Of a stretch of DNA of 64,000 nucleotides, positions 19,401-27,497 are shown in pieces. The notes below the pieces were generated by a model. That model made no database searches. It was not told where the DNA came from and worked only from the letters and a program-made list of their open reading frames with translations. Every line of letters starts with the position of its first letter. The stretch's first letter is position 1. The position numbers and the translations under genes are program-made. The DNA comes from CAMAXB01 sp964476565 (lineage in GTDB: Bacteria; Verrucomicrobiota; Verrucomicrobiia; Opitutales; Opitutaceae): NCBI GenBank assembly GCA_964476565.1, contig CAYZBG010000015.1, forward strand, positions 1 through 64,000, written 5' to 3'.

Positions 19401-19531
19401 TCAACGTGAACAACGTGACCAACCAACGCGATCTGGTCGTGAACAACGTGCACCCGCGCACCCTCGTCCCGATCACCTACCGGTATCAGGATCCTCGCCA
19501 GTACATCCTGACGAACACGTTCTCGTTCTGA
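16406..19531 (+). CDS. TonB-dependent receptor (SusC-like glycan importer)
   Basis: A 1041-residue outer-membrane receptor. It has a signal peptide (about 1-28), then VVTLSPFEVSSDQDTGYVGQ, the N-terminal signature of verrucomicrobial receptors. The plug domain follows (TLSGSRLRTNLKDIAAAISP; ERLEVSRGPNSILYGFGSPA) and then a long 22-strand barrel ending in the aromatic terminus ILTNTFSF required for outer-membrane insertion. No SusD-like lipoprotein is nearby, as usual in this phylum. It is divergent from LacI-2 and next to the rhamnogalacturonan enzymes, so uptake of large pectic oligosaccharides is the likely role; substrate assignment is inference. Confidence 0.93.
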   Translation: MSTFRLPHRCLAAAGLTASLLASLASAQTTSAQPVTPAATEQVVTLSPFEVSSDQDTGYVGQDTLSGSRLRTNLKDIAAAISPMTGEFLSDIAATNIESAIEYGVGTRVETDDARAAGPVSDGYNDSIRSIRIRGLPGGGRSINFFNAPGEVDLYMTERLEVSRGPNSILYGFGSPAGKINVSSKQANTNKHAFSLTHRIDSWGGERLSGDANLALIKDKLALRVAVLRGREESWRSAGHNDQNRIFLASKWQPDRRTTVKVEFERGQVDRFVPRPFFANDYLSIWNASGQPIFDNFRSDYVPGTPGTGVAGTPGTPFRDTGATSVNGVLERSGGDWVVFSDRFGVAQNYRQFTYSEAPTGGVLQNDFARGLSNPDAVLEANWVGGEFETNNFSAFVQREVMRDLNVELAFNRQVSRTETRNLASWNHYGVAADTNRYLPNGQLKPADQLYYFDVTPDRRPSSNQTSQGRLTVSYEKGYRDWATLRVAGLGELARIKSRSEILQQYWLRGPSLTSGGAFNPTPENGSNAVYYRYYIPSLAVLDDPDFRIPAPYNLSGATPYQDPRTGQISNLYMHEFNRSQGNIGYVDRETSAYMGVSQLFLLKNRIVGTFGYRSDRLKNWVGVAVRDPAAEAIAPNTGVWTPVDPRTANAGIFTGNTRTLGGVVHVLPWLSLFYNTSNSVSTPGTNYITPADPLKTTIADLVPSPAGETEDYGIKLSLLKNRVFVTATEFHTISQREFGFSGFNKSNVVNIWNALANSGALNADETNFARRQAEVMNQVQGYVQDSESKGYEVEVAGQVLPGWSISLNYSKNKTTRTNIAREYRAYIDYHKAYWKSYGTLAISQNTNTPGPDIAPGSTDWRTPAEINATGDFTVNTDSINEAIADAEQLFFDNPFVFEGKRFVGDPLHNFNLRTRYDFRQGRFKGLTVGAGMRFRAGRVAGARTEYTITPGTDYTDTWNGRVVESVSTVDASDQNVYDFQIGYATTLRQGKVRWNIQLNVNNVTNQRDLVVNNVHPRTLVPITYRYQDPRQYILTNTFSF

Positions 19532-19709
19532 CCCGGACCGGGTTCCCGCCGGCCTGGGACCGTGAGTTCCCCCAGGCGCGGCGGGCTCGGTGGCATTTCT
19601 CCATCCGATCGGGGCCTGACGCCCTTCTGCAGGATCTCCGTTTCCGCCGTGAGCCTGAGCATTCTGCGGTTGCCAGCGGCACGCCCGCGAGGCGAAGGTC
19701 CGGGCTCTC

Positions 19710-20309
19710 ATGCAACTCGACATCCCGTCCGGCGATTTCGCCGGCTTCATCTTCGATCTGGATGGCACGCTCATCGACTCCATGCCGGTGCACTACCGGG
19801 CGTGGGATGCCGCCATGCGCCGGCAGGGCATGCCGGGCAGGCTCGATGAGGACTACTTTTATGCCTTGGGCGGCGTGCACTCCGTGCGGGTGGCGGAGCT
19901 CTTCGGCGAACGGTACGGCATCAAGCTCGATCCGGTCGCGGTCACGCATGAAAAGGAGATGATCTATCTCGAGTACCTCGCGGACGTGACGGTCATCGAT
20001 GCGACGGTCTCCTTTCTCAAACGGATCGCCTCGACCCATCCCCGGGCCATCGCCACGGGCGGACTGGAAGAGGTCGCGTATCCCTCGTTGGAAAAGTCGG
20101 GCCTGCGCGGCTACTTCGACATTGTGATCACGCCGGCCCAGGTTGCGCCCGGTCGCGGCAAACCGGCGCCGGACATGTTCCTGCTCGCCGCCGAACGGAT
20201 GGGGGTGCGGCCGGAGAAGTGCCTTGTCTTCGAAGACGCTGAGCCCGGCATCCAAGGCGCGCGCGCGGCTGGCATGCAGGTGGTGCGCGTGCCGAGTCGG
20301 CGGGTGTGA
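19710..20309 (+). CDS. HAD-superfamily hydrolase (beta-phosphoglucomutase-like)
   Basis: A 199-residue cytoplasmic HAD protein of subfamily I. Motif I is FIFDLDGTLID (nucleophile Asp16, acid/base Asp18), followed by a helical cap, motif II in IATGG, the lysine of GRGKPAPDMFLLAAE, and motif III/IV in CLVFEDAEPGIQGARAAGM. Cap and length fit beta-phosphoglucomutase or sugar-phosphate phosphatases. It follows the receptor by 178 bases of non-coding sequence and is probably part of the sugar locus. The substrate cannot be told. Confidence 0.85.
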   Translation: MQLDIPSGDFAGFIFDLDGTLIDSMPVHYRAWDAAMRRQGMPGRLDEDYFYALGGVHSVRVAELFGERYGIKLDPVAVTHEKEMIYLEYLADVTVIDATVSFLKRIASTHPRAIATGGLEEVAYPSLEKSGLRGYFDIVITPAQVAPGRGKPAPDMFLLAAERMGVRPEKCLVFEDAEPGIQGARAAGMQVVRVPSRRV

Positions 20310-20365
20310 GTGGGCGCGGCCAGTGTGCCGCTGACCTCACCTGAGGCCACAAGACGCCGACGCCC

Positions 20366-20396
20366 CCGGCGCGAGGATCGCGCCGGCCTCAGTTTT
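20366..20396 (+). terminator. Intrinsic terminator after the HAD gene
   Basis: CCGGCGCGA (20366-20374) and TCGCGCCGG (20378-20386) form a 9-bp stem with a 3-base loop. CCTCAGTTTT follows, giving a short T run on the plus strand. It lies between two convergent genes and overlaps the last codons of the alpha/beta hydrolase. Confidence 0.55.
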
Positions 20397-21561
20397 GCGG
20401 TTCGTAGCGCCGCACGTGCACTGCGTCACCGACCGACAGCCCTGCCGAGGTGGCGGCGTTGGCGAAATTGCGGGCGAGCCAGAAATAGCCTTCGGCACTG
20501 GGAAAGAGCACCCACTGGCCGCGCTCCACGCTGCTGAAGTCGCGGCCGTAGAGCACCCGGACGGTCTGGGCTCCAGTCCGGAGCTGGAAGTAGGCGCCGG
20601 GGCGCAGCCCGATGGCGTCGAGGTCGGCAACCTGGACGTTGAGCGTGACATTGCCGTAGACCGGCGTGACGGCGACGACCGTGGCGACGAGGCCCCGGCC
20701 GTCCGCATCGGGCAACACCTCCGACGGACGAGGTGCCGGCACCTGCGTGGCATCGTGAATCTCTGCATCCGATAGGCGAGGGGGCGCGCCTTTGGCGGCG
20801 ATGATGGCGGGTCGTTGGCGCGCCTCGACGTTGTCCCCGCGGACTTCGGGCGGCAAGGCCCCGCGGCCGCGGTCGAGCCACGCGAGCAGGGCGCGAAAGG
20901 CATAGAGGCGTTCGGCCGCGTTGACGTTGACGTGGCCGTCGCGGGAGACGCGAAAGACGACCGGGTGCACGATCTCGCGGTCCACGCCGGGAATGCCGCC
21001 GGCGTAGCGTCGCGGTGCCTCGAGCTCCGTCTGGTTGCTGAGGAAGACGACCGGACGCAGCGGGCGCAGGTTGACCCCGATGCCGGTCGATGGCTCGCGC
21101 AGGTCGAGGGCGGCGCCGATCGCCACGACCCCGTCGTAGGGACTGCGGTCCCGCTCCGCGAGCAGGACGGCGATGAGACCCCCCATCGATTTTCCCTCGA
21201 TGACCGTACGGCGGGGCTCGCCGTAACGGGCGGCAACCCAGGCATGCAGGCGGTCGAGATCCTCCATCGCATCGGCCACGATGACACCGGTGCGCCGGTA
21301 GCTGGTGGTGGCGATCATCCAGCCCTGGCTGAGCAGGGCGCGATGGAAGGCGTCGTCCACATCCAAGTCAGCCGACAACGGGACGTCGTCCGGATGCAGC
21401 CCGGGTGCGAGCAGGAGCAGGCCGCCGTTCCAGGTCCCCTCCGGCCGGGCGACGGCCGCGAGCGCGCCCTCCACCGTGGCACGATCCACGGCGGGCGCCG
21501 CCCCGGCGCAGGTCAGCAGCAGCAGGCCGGCGAGCAATCCGGTGGTCAGGCGGTGGAGCAT
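20389..21561 (-). CDS. Secreted alpha/beta hydrolase
   Basis: A 390-residue protein with a signal peptide (MLHRLTTGLLAGLLLLTCAGAAPA). The fold markers are GGLLLLAPGLHPDD, TSYRRTGVIVADAMEDLDRL and the nucleophile elbow VIEGKSMGGLIAVLLAE (Ser in GKSMGG). A C-terminal region of about 120 residues (after YEP-containing strands) forms an extra beta domain. Substrate unknown: an esterase or peptidase in the periplasm is plausible. It is convergent with the HAD gene and divergent from hisC; the intergenic gap to hisC is about 55 bases. Confidence 0.7.
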   Translation of the reverse strand: MLHRLTTGLLAGLLLLTCAGAAPAVDRATVEGALAAVARPEGTWNGGLLLLAPGLHPDDVPLSADLDVDDAFHRALLSQGWMIATTSYRRTGVIVADAMEDLDRLHAWVAARYGEPRRTVIEGKSMGGLIAVLLAERDRSPYDGVVAIGAALDLREPSTGIGVNLRPLRPVVFLSNQTELEAPRRYAGGIPGVDREIVHPVVFRVSRDGHVNVNAAERLYAFRALLAWLDRGRGALPPEVRGDNVEARQRPAIIAAKGAPPRLSDAEIHDATQVPAPRPSEVLPDADGRGLVATVVAVTPVYGNVTLNVQVADLDAIGLRPGAYFQLRTGAQTVRVLYGRDFSSVERGQWVLFPSAEGYFWLARNFANAATSAGLSVGDAVHVRRYEPQN

Positions 21562-21616
21562 GGCCGACTACTATTCGCTTTAGCCGCGATGTCGAATCGT
21601 GTTGAGTGCCGCGCTC

Positions 21617-22717
21617 ATGAATCTCGAAAGCCTCGTCAATCCCACGGTGCTCAGCCAGCCGGTCTACGAGCCGGGCAAGCCGATCGAGGAGGTCGCCCGC
21701 GAACTCGGGCTGGATCCGGCGGGCATCATCAAGCTGGCGTCAAACGAGAATCCCAACGGTCCTTCGCCCAAGGCCGTGGCCGCCGCGATGGCGGCGCTGA
21801 AACAGGGCGAGTTGTATCCGGATGGCGGATGCTTCGCGCTGCGTCAGAAGCTGGCCGGCCGTCACGGGCTGGATCCGGCGCAGTTCGTGGTGGGCAACGG
21901 ATCGAACGAGATCCTCGAGCTGCTCGGCCATGTCTTCCTGCGGCCGGGTGACGAGGTGGTCATGGGCAATCCCGCCTTCGTCGTGTACAAGCTCGTGACG
22001 CTGCTGTTTGGCGGGCGCCCGGTGGAGGTGCCGCTGAAGCAGTGGGCGCATGACCTGCCCGCGATGGCGGCGGCGATCACGCCGCGCACCAAGCTGGTCT
22101 TCGTGGCGAGCCCCAACAATCCGACGGGGGCGACGAACCGGGCGGAGGACCTGCTGGCCTTTGCCCGCGCGCTGCCGGAACACGTGGTCTTCGCCTTCGA
22201 CGAAGCCTACGCGGAGTACCTCGACCAGCCGCCCGACCTTCGTCCGCTCATCTCCGAGGGGCGCAAGGTCATCGGCCTGCGCACGTTCTCCAAGATCTTC
22301 GGACTTGCTTCGCTGCGGGTCGGCTACGGCTATGCCAGCCCGGCGCTCGCCGCGCTGCTCAACCGCGTGCGCCAGCCCTTCAACGTGAATGCCATCGGAC
22401 AGGCGGCGGCGATCGCGGCCCTCGACGACGCCGCGTTTGCGGCGCGCAATGCCGCGGACAACCGGGCGGGCCTCGCCCAGCTCGGGGCGGGCCTGCGCGC
22501 CCTCGGTCTCGAGACGGCTCCAAGCCAAGCCAACTTCCTGCTCGTCCGCGTCGGCGACGGCGGCCGGGTCTTTGCGGCGCTGCAGCAGCGCGGCGTGATC
22601 GTCCGGCCGGTGAAGCCGTACGGATTGCCGGAGTGGATTCGCGTCACGGTCGGCACGGCCGGCCAGAACGAACGTTTCCTTCGGGAGCTGGCGGCGGTGC
22701 TCGGACGACCGACCTGA
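21617..22717 (+). CDS. hisC: Histidinol-phosphate aminotransferase
   Basis: A 366-residue PLP enzyme of fold type I catalysing the seventh step of histidine synthesis. Key features are KLASNENPNGPSPKA near residue 40, FVASPNNPTGA (about 162-172), FAFDEAYAEYLD with the pyridine-binding Asp195, the PLP lysine K226 in RTFSKIFGLASLRVG, and the C-terminal arginine in PEWIRVTVGT. I start at the ATG at 21617; a TTG 18 bases upstream is possible but not needed. It is isolated from other his genes. Related aminotransferases (phenylalanine or tyrosine) cannot be excluded fully. Confidence 0.9.
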   Translation: MNLESLVNPTVLSQPVYEPGKPIEEVARELGLDPAGIIKLASNENPNGPSPKAVAAAMAALKQGELYPDGGCFALRQKLAGRHGLDPAQFVVGNGSNEILELLGHVFLRPGDEVVMGNPAFVVYKLVTLLFGGRPVEVPLKQWAHDLPAMAAAITPRTKLVFVASPNNPTGATNRAEDLLAFARALPEHVVFAFDEAYAEYLDQPPDLRPLISEGRKVIGLRTFSKIFGLASLRVGYGYASPALAALLNRVRQPFNVNAIGQAAAIAALDDAAFAARNAADNRAGLAQLGAGLRALGLETAPSQANFLLVRVGDGGRVFAALQQRGVIVRPVKPYGLPEWIRVTVGTAGQNERFLRELAAVLGRPT

Positions 22718-22924
22718 GGGTATGAGGACGGCTCGGTTTGCGTGCGATGAGGCGGCGGCGGTGACGCTACCGCGCGCTAACCGTCCTTTTCCACGAACGC
22801 GTGCTGCGCGCCCCCTCGTGCCGGCGTTGCATCGCGGCACAGCGGTGGGCGAGAGACGGGCGAAGGCCGGACGAAGGAACTGAACCGCGCCGCAGTTCGA
22901 TCCAGGTGGCGGAGCTGGCCTGCG

Positions 22925-22953
22925 TTGACGGACGGTTGACCTGTGACGTAATC
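22925..22953 (+). promoter_or_regulatory. Candidate promoter and operator before GH42
   Basis: TTGACG (22925-22930) is separated by 17 bases from GTAATC (22948-22953), a weak -10. The -10 overlaps the element TGTGACGTAATC (22942-22953), whose core TGACGTAATC is shared with the LacI-2 operator candidate. A repressor bound there would block the promoter. The rest of the 275-base gap from 22718 to 22992 shows no gene. Confidence 0.35.
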
Positions 22954-22992
22954 TGCCGGCCTACATGCAATGGCAGGCGCCTCGTTGATCTT

Positions 22993-25008
22993 ATGATTAT
23001 CCCCCGACTTCCCGCGTCGCTCGCCTATGGTGGCGACTACAATCCTGAGCAGTGGCCCGAAGCGGTCTGGCGCGAAGATGCGCGGCTCATGCAAGCGGCG
23101 GGAGTCAACCTCGTCAGTGTCGGCATCTTCAGCTGGGCGAAGCTGCAGCCGGCGGAGAAGACCTTTGATTTCGGCTGGCTCGATCGGGTGATGGACCTGC
23201 TGGCCGAGCACGGTGTTTATGTGTGCCTCGCCACGGCCACGGCGTCGCCTCCGCCGTGGATGTCCAAGCGGTACCCGGACGTGCTTCCGGTGGATGCCAA
23301 CGGTGCCACGTTGTATCCCGGTTCGCGTCAGCATTATTCACCCTGCAGTCCGACCTACCGCCGCCTTGCTGCCGCGCTGGTGCGAAAGATCGCCACACGG
23401 TACCGGAGGCATCCGGCCCTCGCTGCCTGGCACATCAACAACGAGTACGCCTGTCATCTCTCGGAGTGCCACGGCGAGGCCACCACGCGGGCCTTCCGCG
23501 TCTGGCTCAAGACGCGTTACCGCACGCTCGATGCGTTGAACGCCGCCTGGGGCACCGCATTCTGGAGCCAAGTGTACTCAGCGTGGGACGAGATCTTCAC
23601 TCCGCGCCGGGCACCGTATCACAACAATCCGACCCAGCAGCTGGATTACCGGCGCTTTCTCAGCGATGCCTTTCTCGAGCTGTATCGGCAGGAGAAGGAC
23701 ATCGTGAATGCGATCACGCCGGGCGTGCCGGTGACGACGAACTTCATGACCTTTTTCAAGCCGCTCGACTACCGGCGGTGGGCGGAGGAACTCGATTTTG
23801 TGGCGTGGGACAGCTACCCCGACCCGCTGCCGGGGCTGGAGCCGGAACGGATGGGAGCGGTCGGCCACGACCTGATGCGATCGTTGAAGAAGGACCGTCC
23901 CTTCGTGCTGATGGAGCAGGCGTCCTCGGCGGTGAACTGGCGGACGATCAACGGGCCGAAGGCGCCGGGTCGCATGCGGCTGGGCAGCCTGCAGACCGTG
24001 GCGCGCGGGGGCGATGGCGTGATGTTCTTCCAGTGGCGGGCGTCAAAGGCCGGGGCGGAAAAGTTTCACAGTGGAATGATCCAGCATGTCGATCCGGCGT
24101 TCAGCCGCGTCTTCGGCGAGATCAAGCAGCTCGGCGCCGACCTCAAGGCGCTCGCGCCGGTCGTGGGCTCACTCGTGCGCGCGCGCGTGGCGATCGCCTT
24201 CGACTGGCACGCCTGGTGGGCGCTGGAGTTGGAGTCGAAGCCCGGCCGGATCGACTACGCCGGATGGGCGCAGGAGCTGCACCGATATTTCTACGCCCGG
24301 AACATCGCGGTGGACTTCGTGCACCCCGGGGCGGCGCTCACGGACTATGCGCTCGTGGTGGCGCCGGCATTGTACCTGTTGACGAAGGCCGATGCCGACA
24401 ATCTCACGGACTTCGTCGCACGCGGCGGCACGCTGTTGGCGACGTACTTCTCGGGGATCGTCGACGAGCATGAACACGTCGTCTTGGGCGGGTATCCGGC
24501 GTGGCTGCGACCGATGCTCGGCCTTTGGGTGGAGGAGTGGGCGCCTTACGCCGAGGGACAGACCAATGGCGTTCGCTTTGCCGGCGCGCGGGGGGCACCG
24601 GTCAAGACGGGCCATTGGTGCGACGTCGTGCACCTGGAGGGGGCGCGGGCCCTCGCAACCTACACGCACGATTTCTTTGCCGGACGCGCGGCGGTCACGG
24701 AGCATGCGTATGGCAAGGGTCACGCGTATTACCTCGGCACGAAGTTGGAGCGGGCAGGACTCGACCGCGTGTTGGATACGGCGTGCGCGAAGGCCGAGGT
24801 CGCACCGGTGCTGGTCACGCCCGCCGGAGTCGAGGCCACGGTGCGCGAGAAGGACGGCCAGGCGTTTCTCTTTGTGCTCAACCATCGGGATGAGGCCGTG
24901 CGGGTGAATCTCGGCCGCCGGCAGGGAACCGACCTGCTGACGCAGCAGCGTTGCAAGGGGAAGGTGTCGCTGCCTCCGCGGGGTGTGGCGGTGATTGCGC
25001 TGGCCTAG
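22993..25008 (+). CDS. Beta-galactosidase, GH42
   Basis: A 671-residue enzyme without a clear signal peptide, so probably cytoplasmic. GH42 markers are AYGGDYNPEQWPEAVWREDA near the N-terminus, the acid/base Glu151 in AAWHINNEYACH and the nucleophile Glu308 in PFVLMEQASSAVNW, followed by the trimerisation and C-terminal beta domains. I chose the ATG at 22993 because the sequence before it is not family-like. GH42 enzymes cleave beta-1,4 or beta-1,3 galactosides, including galactan fragments from rhamnogalacturonan I. It carries the TGACGTWAWC element upstream, linking it to the receptor locus (inference). Confidence 0.92.
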   Translation: MIIPRLPASLAYGGDYNPEQWPEAVWREDARLMQAAGVNLVSVGIFSWAKLQPAEKTFDFGWLDRVMDLLAEHGVYVCLATATASPPPWMSKRYPDVLPVDANGATLYPGSRQHYSPCSPTYRRLAAALVRKIATRYRRHPALAAWHINNEYACHLSECHGEATTRAFRVWLKTRYRTLDALNAAWGTAFWSQVYSAWDEIFTPRRAPYHNNPTQQLDYRRFLSDAFLELYRQEKDIVNAITPGVPVTTNFMTFFKPLDYRRWAEELDFVAWDSYPDPLPGLEPERMGAVGHDLMRSLKKDRPFVLMEQASSAVNWRTINGPKAPGRMRLGSLQTVARGGDGVMFFQWRASKAGAEKFHSGMIQHVDPAFSRVFGEIKQLGADLKALAPVVGSLVRARVAIAFDWHAWWALELESKPGRIDYAGWAQELHRYFYARNIAVDFVHPGAALTDYALVVAPALYLLTKADADNLTDFVARGGTLLATYFSGIVDEHEHVVLGGYPAWLRPMLGLWVEEWAPYAEGQTNGVRFAGARGAPVKTGHWCDVVHLEGARALATYTHDFFAGRAAVTEHAYGKGHAYYLGTKLERAGLDRVLDTACAKAEVAPVLVTPAGVEATVREKDGQAFLFVLNHRDEAVRVNLGRRQGTDLLTQQRCKGKVSLPPRGVAVIALA

Positions 25009-25033
25009 GGCATATCTCGGTAGCGCGGGGGCG

Positions 25034-25062
25034 TTGACGGCCTCGTACATGTTAACGTCATA
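25034..25062 (+). promoter_or_regulatory. Candidate promoter and operator before GH31
   Basis: TTGACG (25034-25039) is a good -35; the -10 would fall near TCATAA. GTTAACGTCATA (25051-25062) overlaps the spacer. Its reverse complement contains TGACGTTAAC, matching the core seen at 16188-16197 and 22944-22953. No other feature occupies the gap 25009-25114. Confidence 0.35.
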
Positions 25063-25114
25063 AGCGGTCGCCGATTTGAGCGACGCCGGTGAGGGCGTAG
25101 GTTCTGTCTACCCC

Positions 25115-27427
25115 ATGTCTACCCTGCGCCCCCTCTTGTCTGCGGCGATGCTTTGCATCGTTGCCTCGCTCATTTCACGGTCCGCGGCTGCTGCGGCCGG
25201 GCCGGTCACTCCGGTCTGGCAGGAAGTGGCTCCCGGCGTGTGGAAAACCACCGTTGGCCGGCCCGAGTCATTGACGTTGCTCAAGGCCGCCGGCGGCAAA
25301 CCCGCCCTCGACGCTCTGGCGCGCATGCCGGCGGCGCCGTTCCCGTTCGATGCCACCCAGATCGAAGGCCGTCAGTTCGATTGGAAGACCATTGTCCGGC
25401 TGCCGCTGGGCGCGGAGGAGGACATTTACGGCCTCGGCGTGGACTTCAGCTCGATGCGGCGCAACGGCAACATCTTCGAGCTACGCGTCGACCACTGGAG
25501 CACACGGGTGCCGGTGACGGGGCGCACCCACGCGCCGGTGCCCCTGTACGTGTCCACTCAGGGATTCGCCGTGCTCTTTGACACGGCGCGCTACCTCAAG
25601 GTGACGGTCGGGCATGGCGTGCGGCTGGCGGCGCCGTCGAAGCCCCCGGTCATCGACCGCACCACGGGCACTGTTTGGCAGGAGGATCCGCAGGCGGCGC
25701 CGGTCCGGGGCCGGTGGAACTCGGCGCCCCGCTCCGATTCGATCGAAGTCCTCGCCAACGCCGAAGGCATGGACGTCTATGTCTTTGCCGGGCCGAGTCC
25801 GCTCGATGCGATCCGACGTTACAACCTCTACGCGGGTGGCGGCGCCCTGCCGCCGAAGTGGGGTCTCGGGTTCATGGCGCGCACGCCGACGCGCTACGGC
25901 GCGAAGGAGGCGCTGGAGACGATCCTCGATTTTCGCCGCAACGGCATCCCGCTGGACATGCTCGGACTGGAGCCGGGTTGGATGAGTTACGCCTACCCGT
26001 GTTCGTTCGAGTGGGACGCGACCCGGTTTCCCGATCCGGAGGGTTTCCTCGCCGAGGTGCGCAAGCACAACGTGCGGGTCAATCTCTGGTTCAATCCCTA
26101 CGTCGGACCGCCCTCCACTCCCTTGTACCAAAAGCTGCTGCCCTATGCAGGCACGCACCTCGTGTGGAATGGCATCGTGCCGGATTACACCCTGGAAGAG
26201 CCGAAACGCATCTTCATCGATCATCTCAAACGCACGGTGATCGAAAAGAATCCCTCGGCGATCGGAGGGTTCAAGCTGGACGAGGTCGACGGCTACGACC
26301 GTTACCTGTGGCCGGATACGGCGACCTTTCCCTCGGGTCTGCACTCGGAGCAACTGCGCCAGACCTATGCGATGCTGCTGCAGCAGGCGGTCTACGCCTC
26401 GTTTCATGAGAGCGACCGGCGTACGATGAGCCAGATCCGGGGCAACAACGCCGGGGCTTCGCCGTATCCATTTGTCATCTACAGCGACAGTTACGATTTC
26501 GACGAGTACATCACCGCGGTGTGCAACAGCGGCTTTGCCGGCGTGCTTTGGTCCCCCGAGGTGCGCGGCAACGGTGGCCTCGAAACCCGGCTGCGCGCGG
26601 CGCGGGAGTCCGGGCGGACGGACGAGGCGCAGGCCATCCTCGCCGAGGTGGTGAGCGATCAGGTCCGGCGTACGCAGGCGGTGTGTTTTTCGCCGCTGGC
26701 GCTTTTCAACGGTTGGGCGACGTCGACCAAGCTCTGGACGTATCCCGAGGCCACGCCTCACGTACGGTCCGCGATTCTGCTGCGCCAGCGCCTCCTGCCT
26801 TACCTGTATCACAGCTTTGCGCAGTATCACCGTGAAGGCACCCCCGTGATCCGGCCGATGCAGCTGGCATCGCGCGAACGGCCGGTCAGGCGCGAAGGCA
26901 CCGCGGCAGGGGAGCTCGAGGCCACGGCCAATCCGTACGAAGTCCCGGCGGCAGCCCGCGAGACCAAGGATCAGTATCTCTTTGGCGACGCGTTGCTCGT
27001 GGCGCCGATCGCGCCCGGCGCGACCAGCCGGACCGTACTCCTTCCGGAGGGCAAGTGGTACGATTTCTACACCGGACGTTATGCCGGTGCGGACGAGACC
27101 ATCACGGTGACGCCGCCGCTCGACCGGATTCCGCTCTTTGTCCGGGATGGCGCGCTGGTGCCGATGATCGCCGTGGAGCGCCCGCATGCGCCGCAGGCGG
27201 GTGAGCGCCTTCCGTTGGAGATCCGCCACTACGGCGAGAAACCCGGTGCGCTGTCGCTCTACGATGACGATGGCGAGACGTTCGCGTACGAACGGGGGGA
27301 ATATTCGTACACCGGCCTTGGGGTGGTGAAGGATGCGGCTGGACGCTGGCAGGGCTCGGTCACGCCCGATGCGAACGGGCGCCCGTGGAGCTACTCGGAC
27401 GTCACGTGGACGTTCATGACGCCGTGA
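25115..27427 (+). CDS. Secreted GH31 alpha-glycosidase
   Basis: A 770-residue protein. The start at 25115 gives a signal peptide (MSTLRPLLSAAMLCIVASLI then SRSAAAAAG). An N-terminal beta domain (about 30-235) precedes the barrel, which opens LPPKWGLGFMARTPTRYGAK. The nucleophile is Asp389 in GGFKLDEVDGYD, and an acid/base candidate lies in the IYSDSYDFDEYI block. A proximal C-terminal domain follows (LFGDALLVAPIAPGA; LPEGKWYDFYTGRY). GH31 includes alpha-glucosidases, alpha-xylosidases and others; the DEVDG context does not decide which. It follows GH42 by 106 bases and has its own candidate promoter. Confidence 0.9.
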   Translation: MSTLRPLLSAAMLCIVASLISRSAAAAAGPVTPVWQEVAPGVWKTTVGRPESLTLLKAAGGKPALDALARMPAAPFPFDATQIEGRQFDWKTIVRLPLGAEEDIYGLGVDFSSMRRNGNIFELRVDHWSTRVPVTGRTHAPVPLYVSTQGFAVLFDTARYLKVTVGHGVRLAAPSKPPVIDRTTGTVWQEDPQAAPVRGRWNSAPRSDSIEVLANAEGMDVYVFAGPSPLDAIRRYNLYAGGGALPPKWGLGFMARTPTRYGAKEALETILDFRRNGIPLDMLGLEPGWMSYAYPCSFEWDATRFPDPEGFLAEVRKHNVRVNLWFNPYVGPPSTPLYQKLLPYAGTHLVWNGIVPDYTLEEPKRIFIDHLKRTVIEKNPSAIGGFKLDEVDGYDRYLWPDTATFPSGLHSEQLRQTYAMLLQQAVYASFHESDRRTMSQIRGNNAGASPYPFVIYSDSYDFDEYITAVCNSGFAGVLWSPEVRGNGGLETRLRAARESGRTDEAQAILAEVVSDQVRRTQAVCFSPLALFNGWATSTKLWTYPEATPHVRSAILLRQRLLPYLYHSFAQYHREGTPVIRPMQLASRERPVRREGTAAGELEATANPYEVPAAARETKDQYLFGDALLVAPIAPGATSRTVLLPEGKWYDFYTGRYAGADETITVTPPLDRIPLFVRDGALVPMIAVERPHAPQAGERLPLEIRHYGEKPGALSLYDDDGETFAYERGEYSYTGLGVVKDAAGRWQGSVTPDANGRPWSYSDVTWTFMTP

Positions 27428-27497
27428 GCCGGACGGACGTACGAAGCTCCGAACTCCGGGGTTGCGACTCGGTCTGAGCGAGCCGCAACATGACCCG

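Noticed and set aside
16421..19783. A 1120-codon open frame antisense to the TonB-dependent receptor
   Set aside because: High GC removes stops from the antisense frame. The translation is low-complexity Arg/Val/Ala and has no domains, whereas the plus strand is a clear receptor.
22718..22992. Reading frame upstream of the GH42 ATG extending the protein by 64 residues
   Set aside because: The extension is Arg/Cys-rich without similarity to GH42, and the candidate promoter and operator lie inside it.
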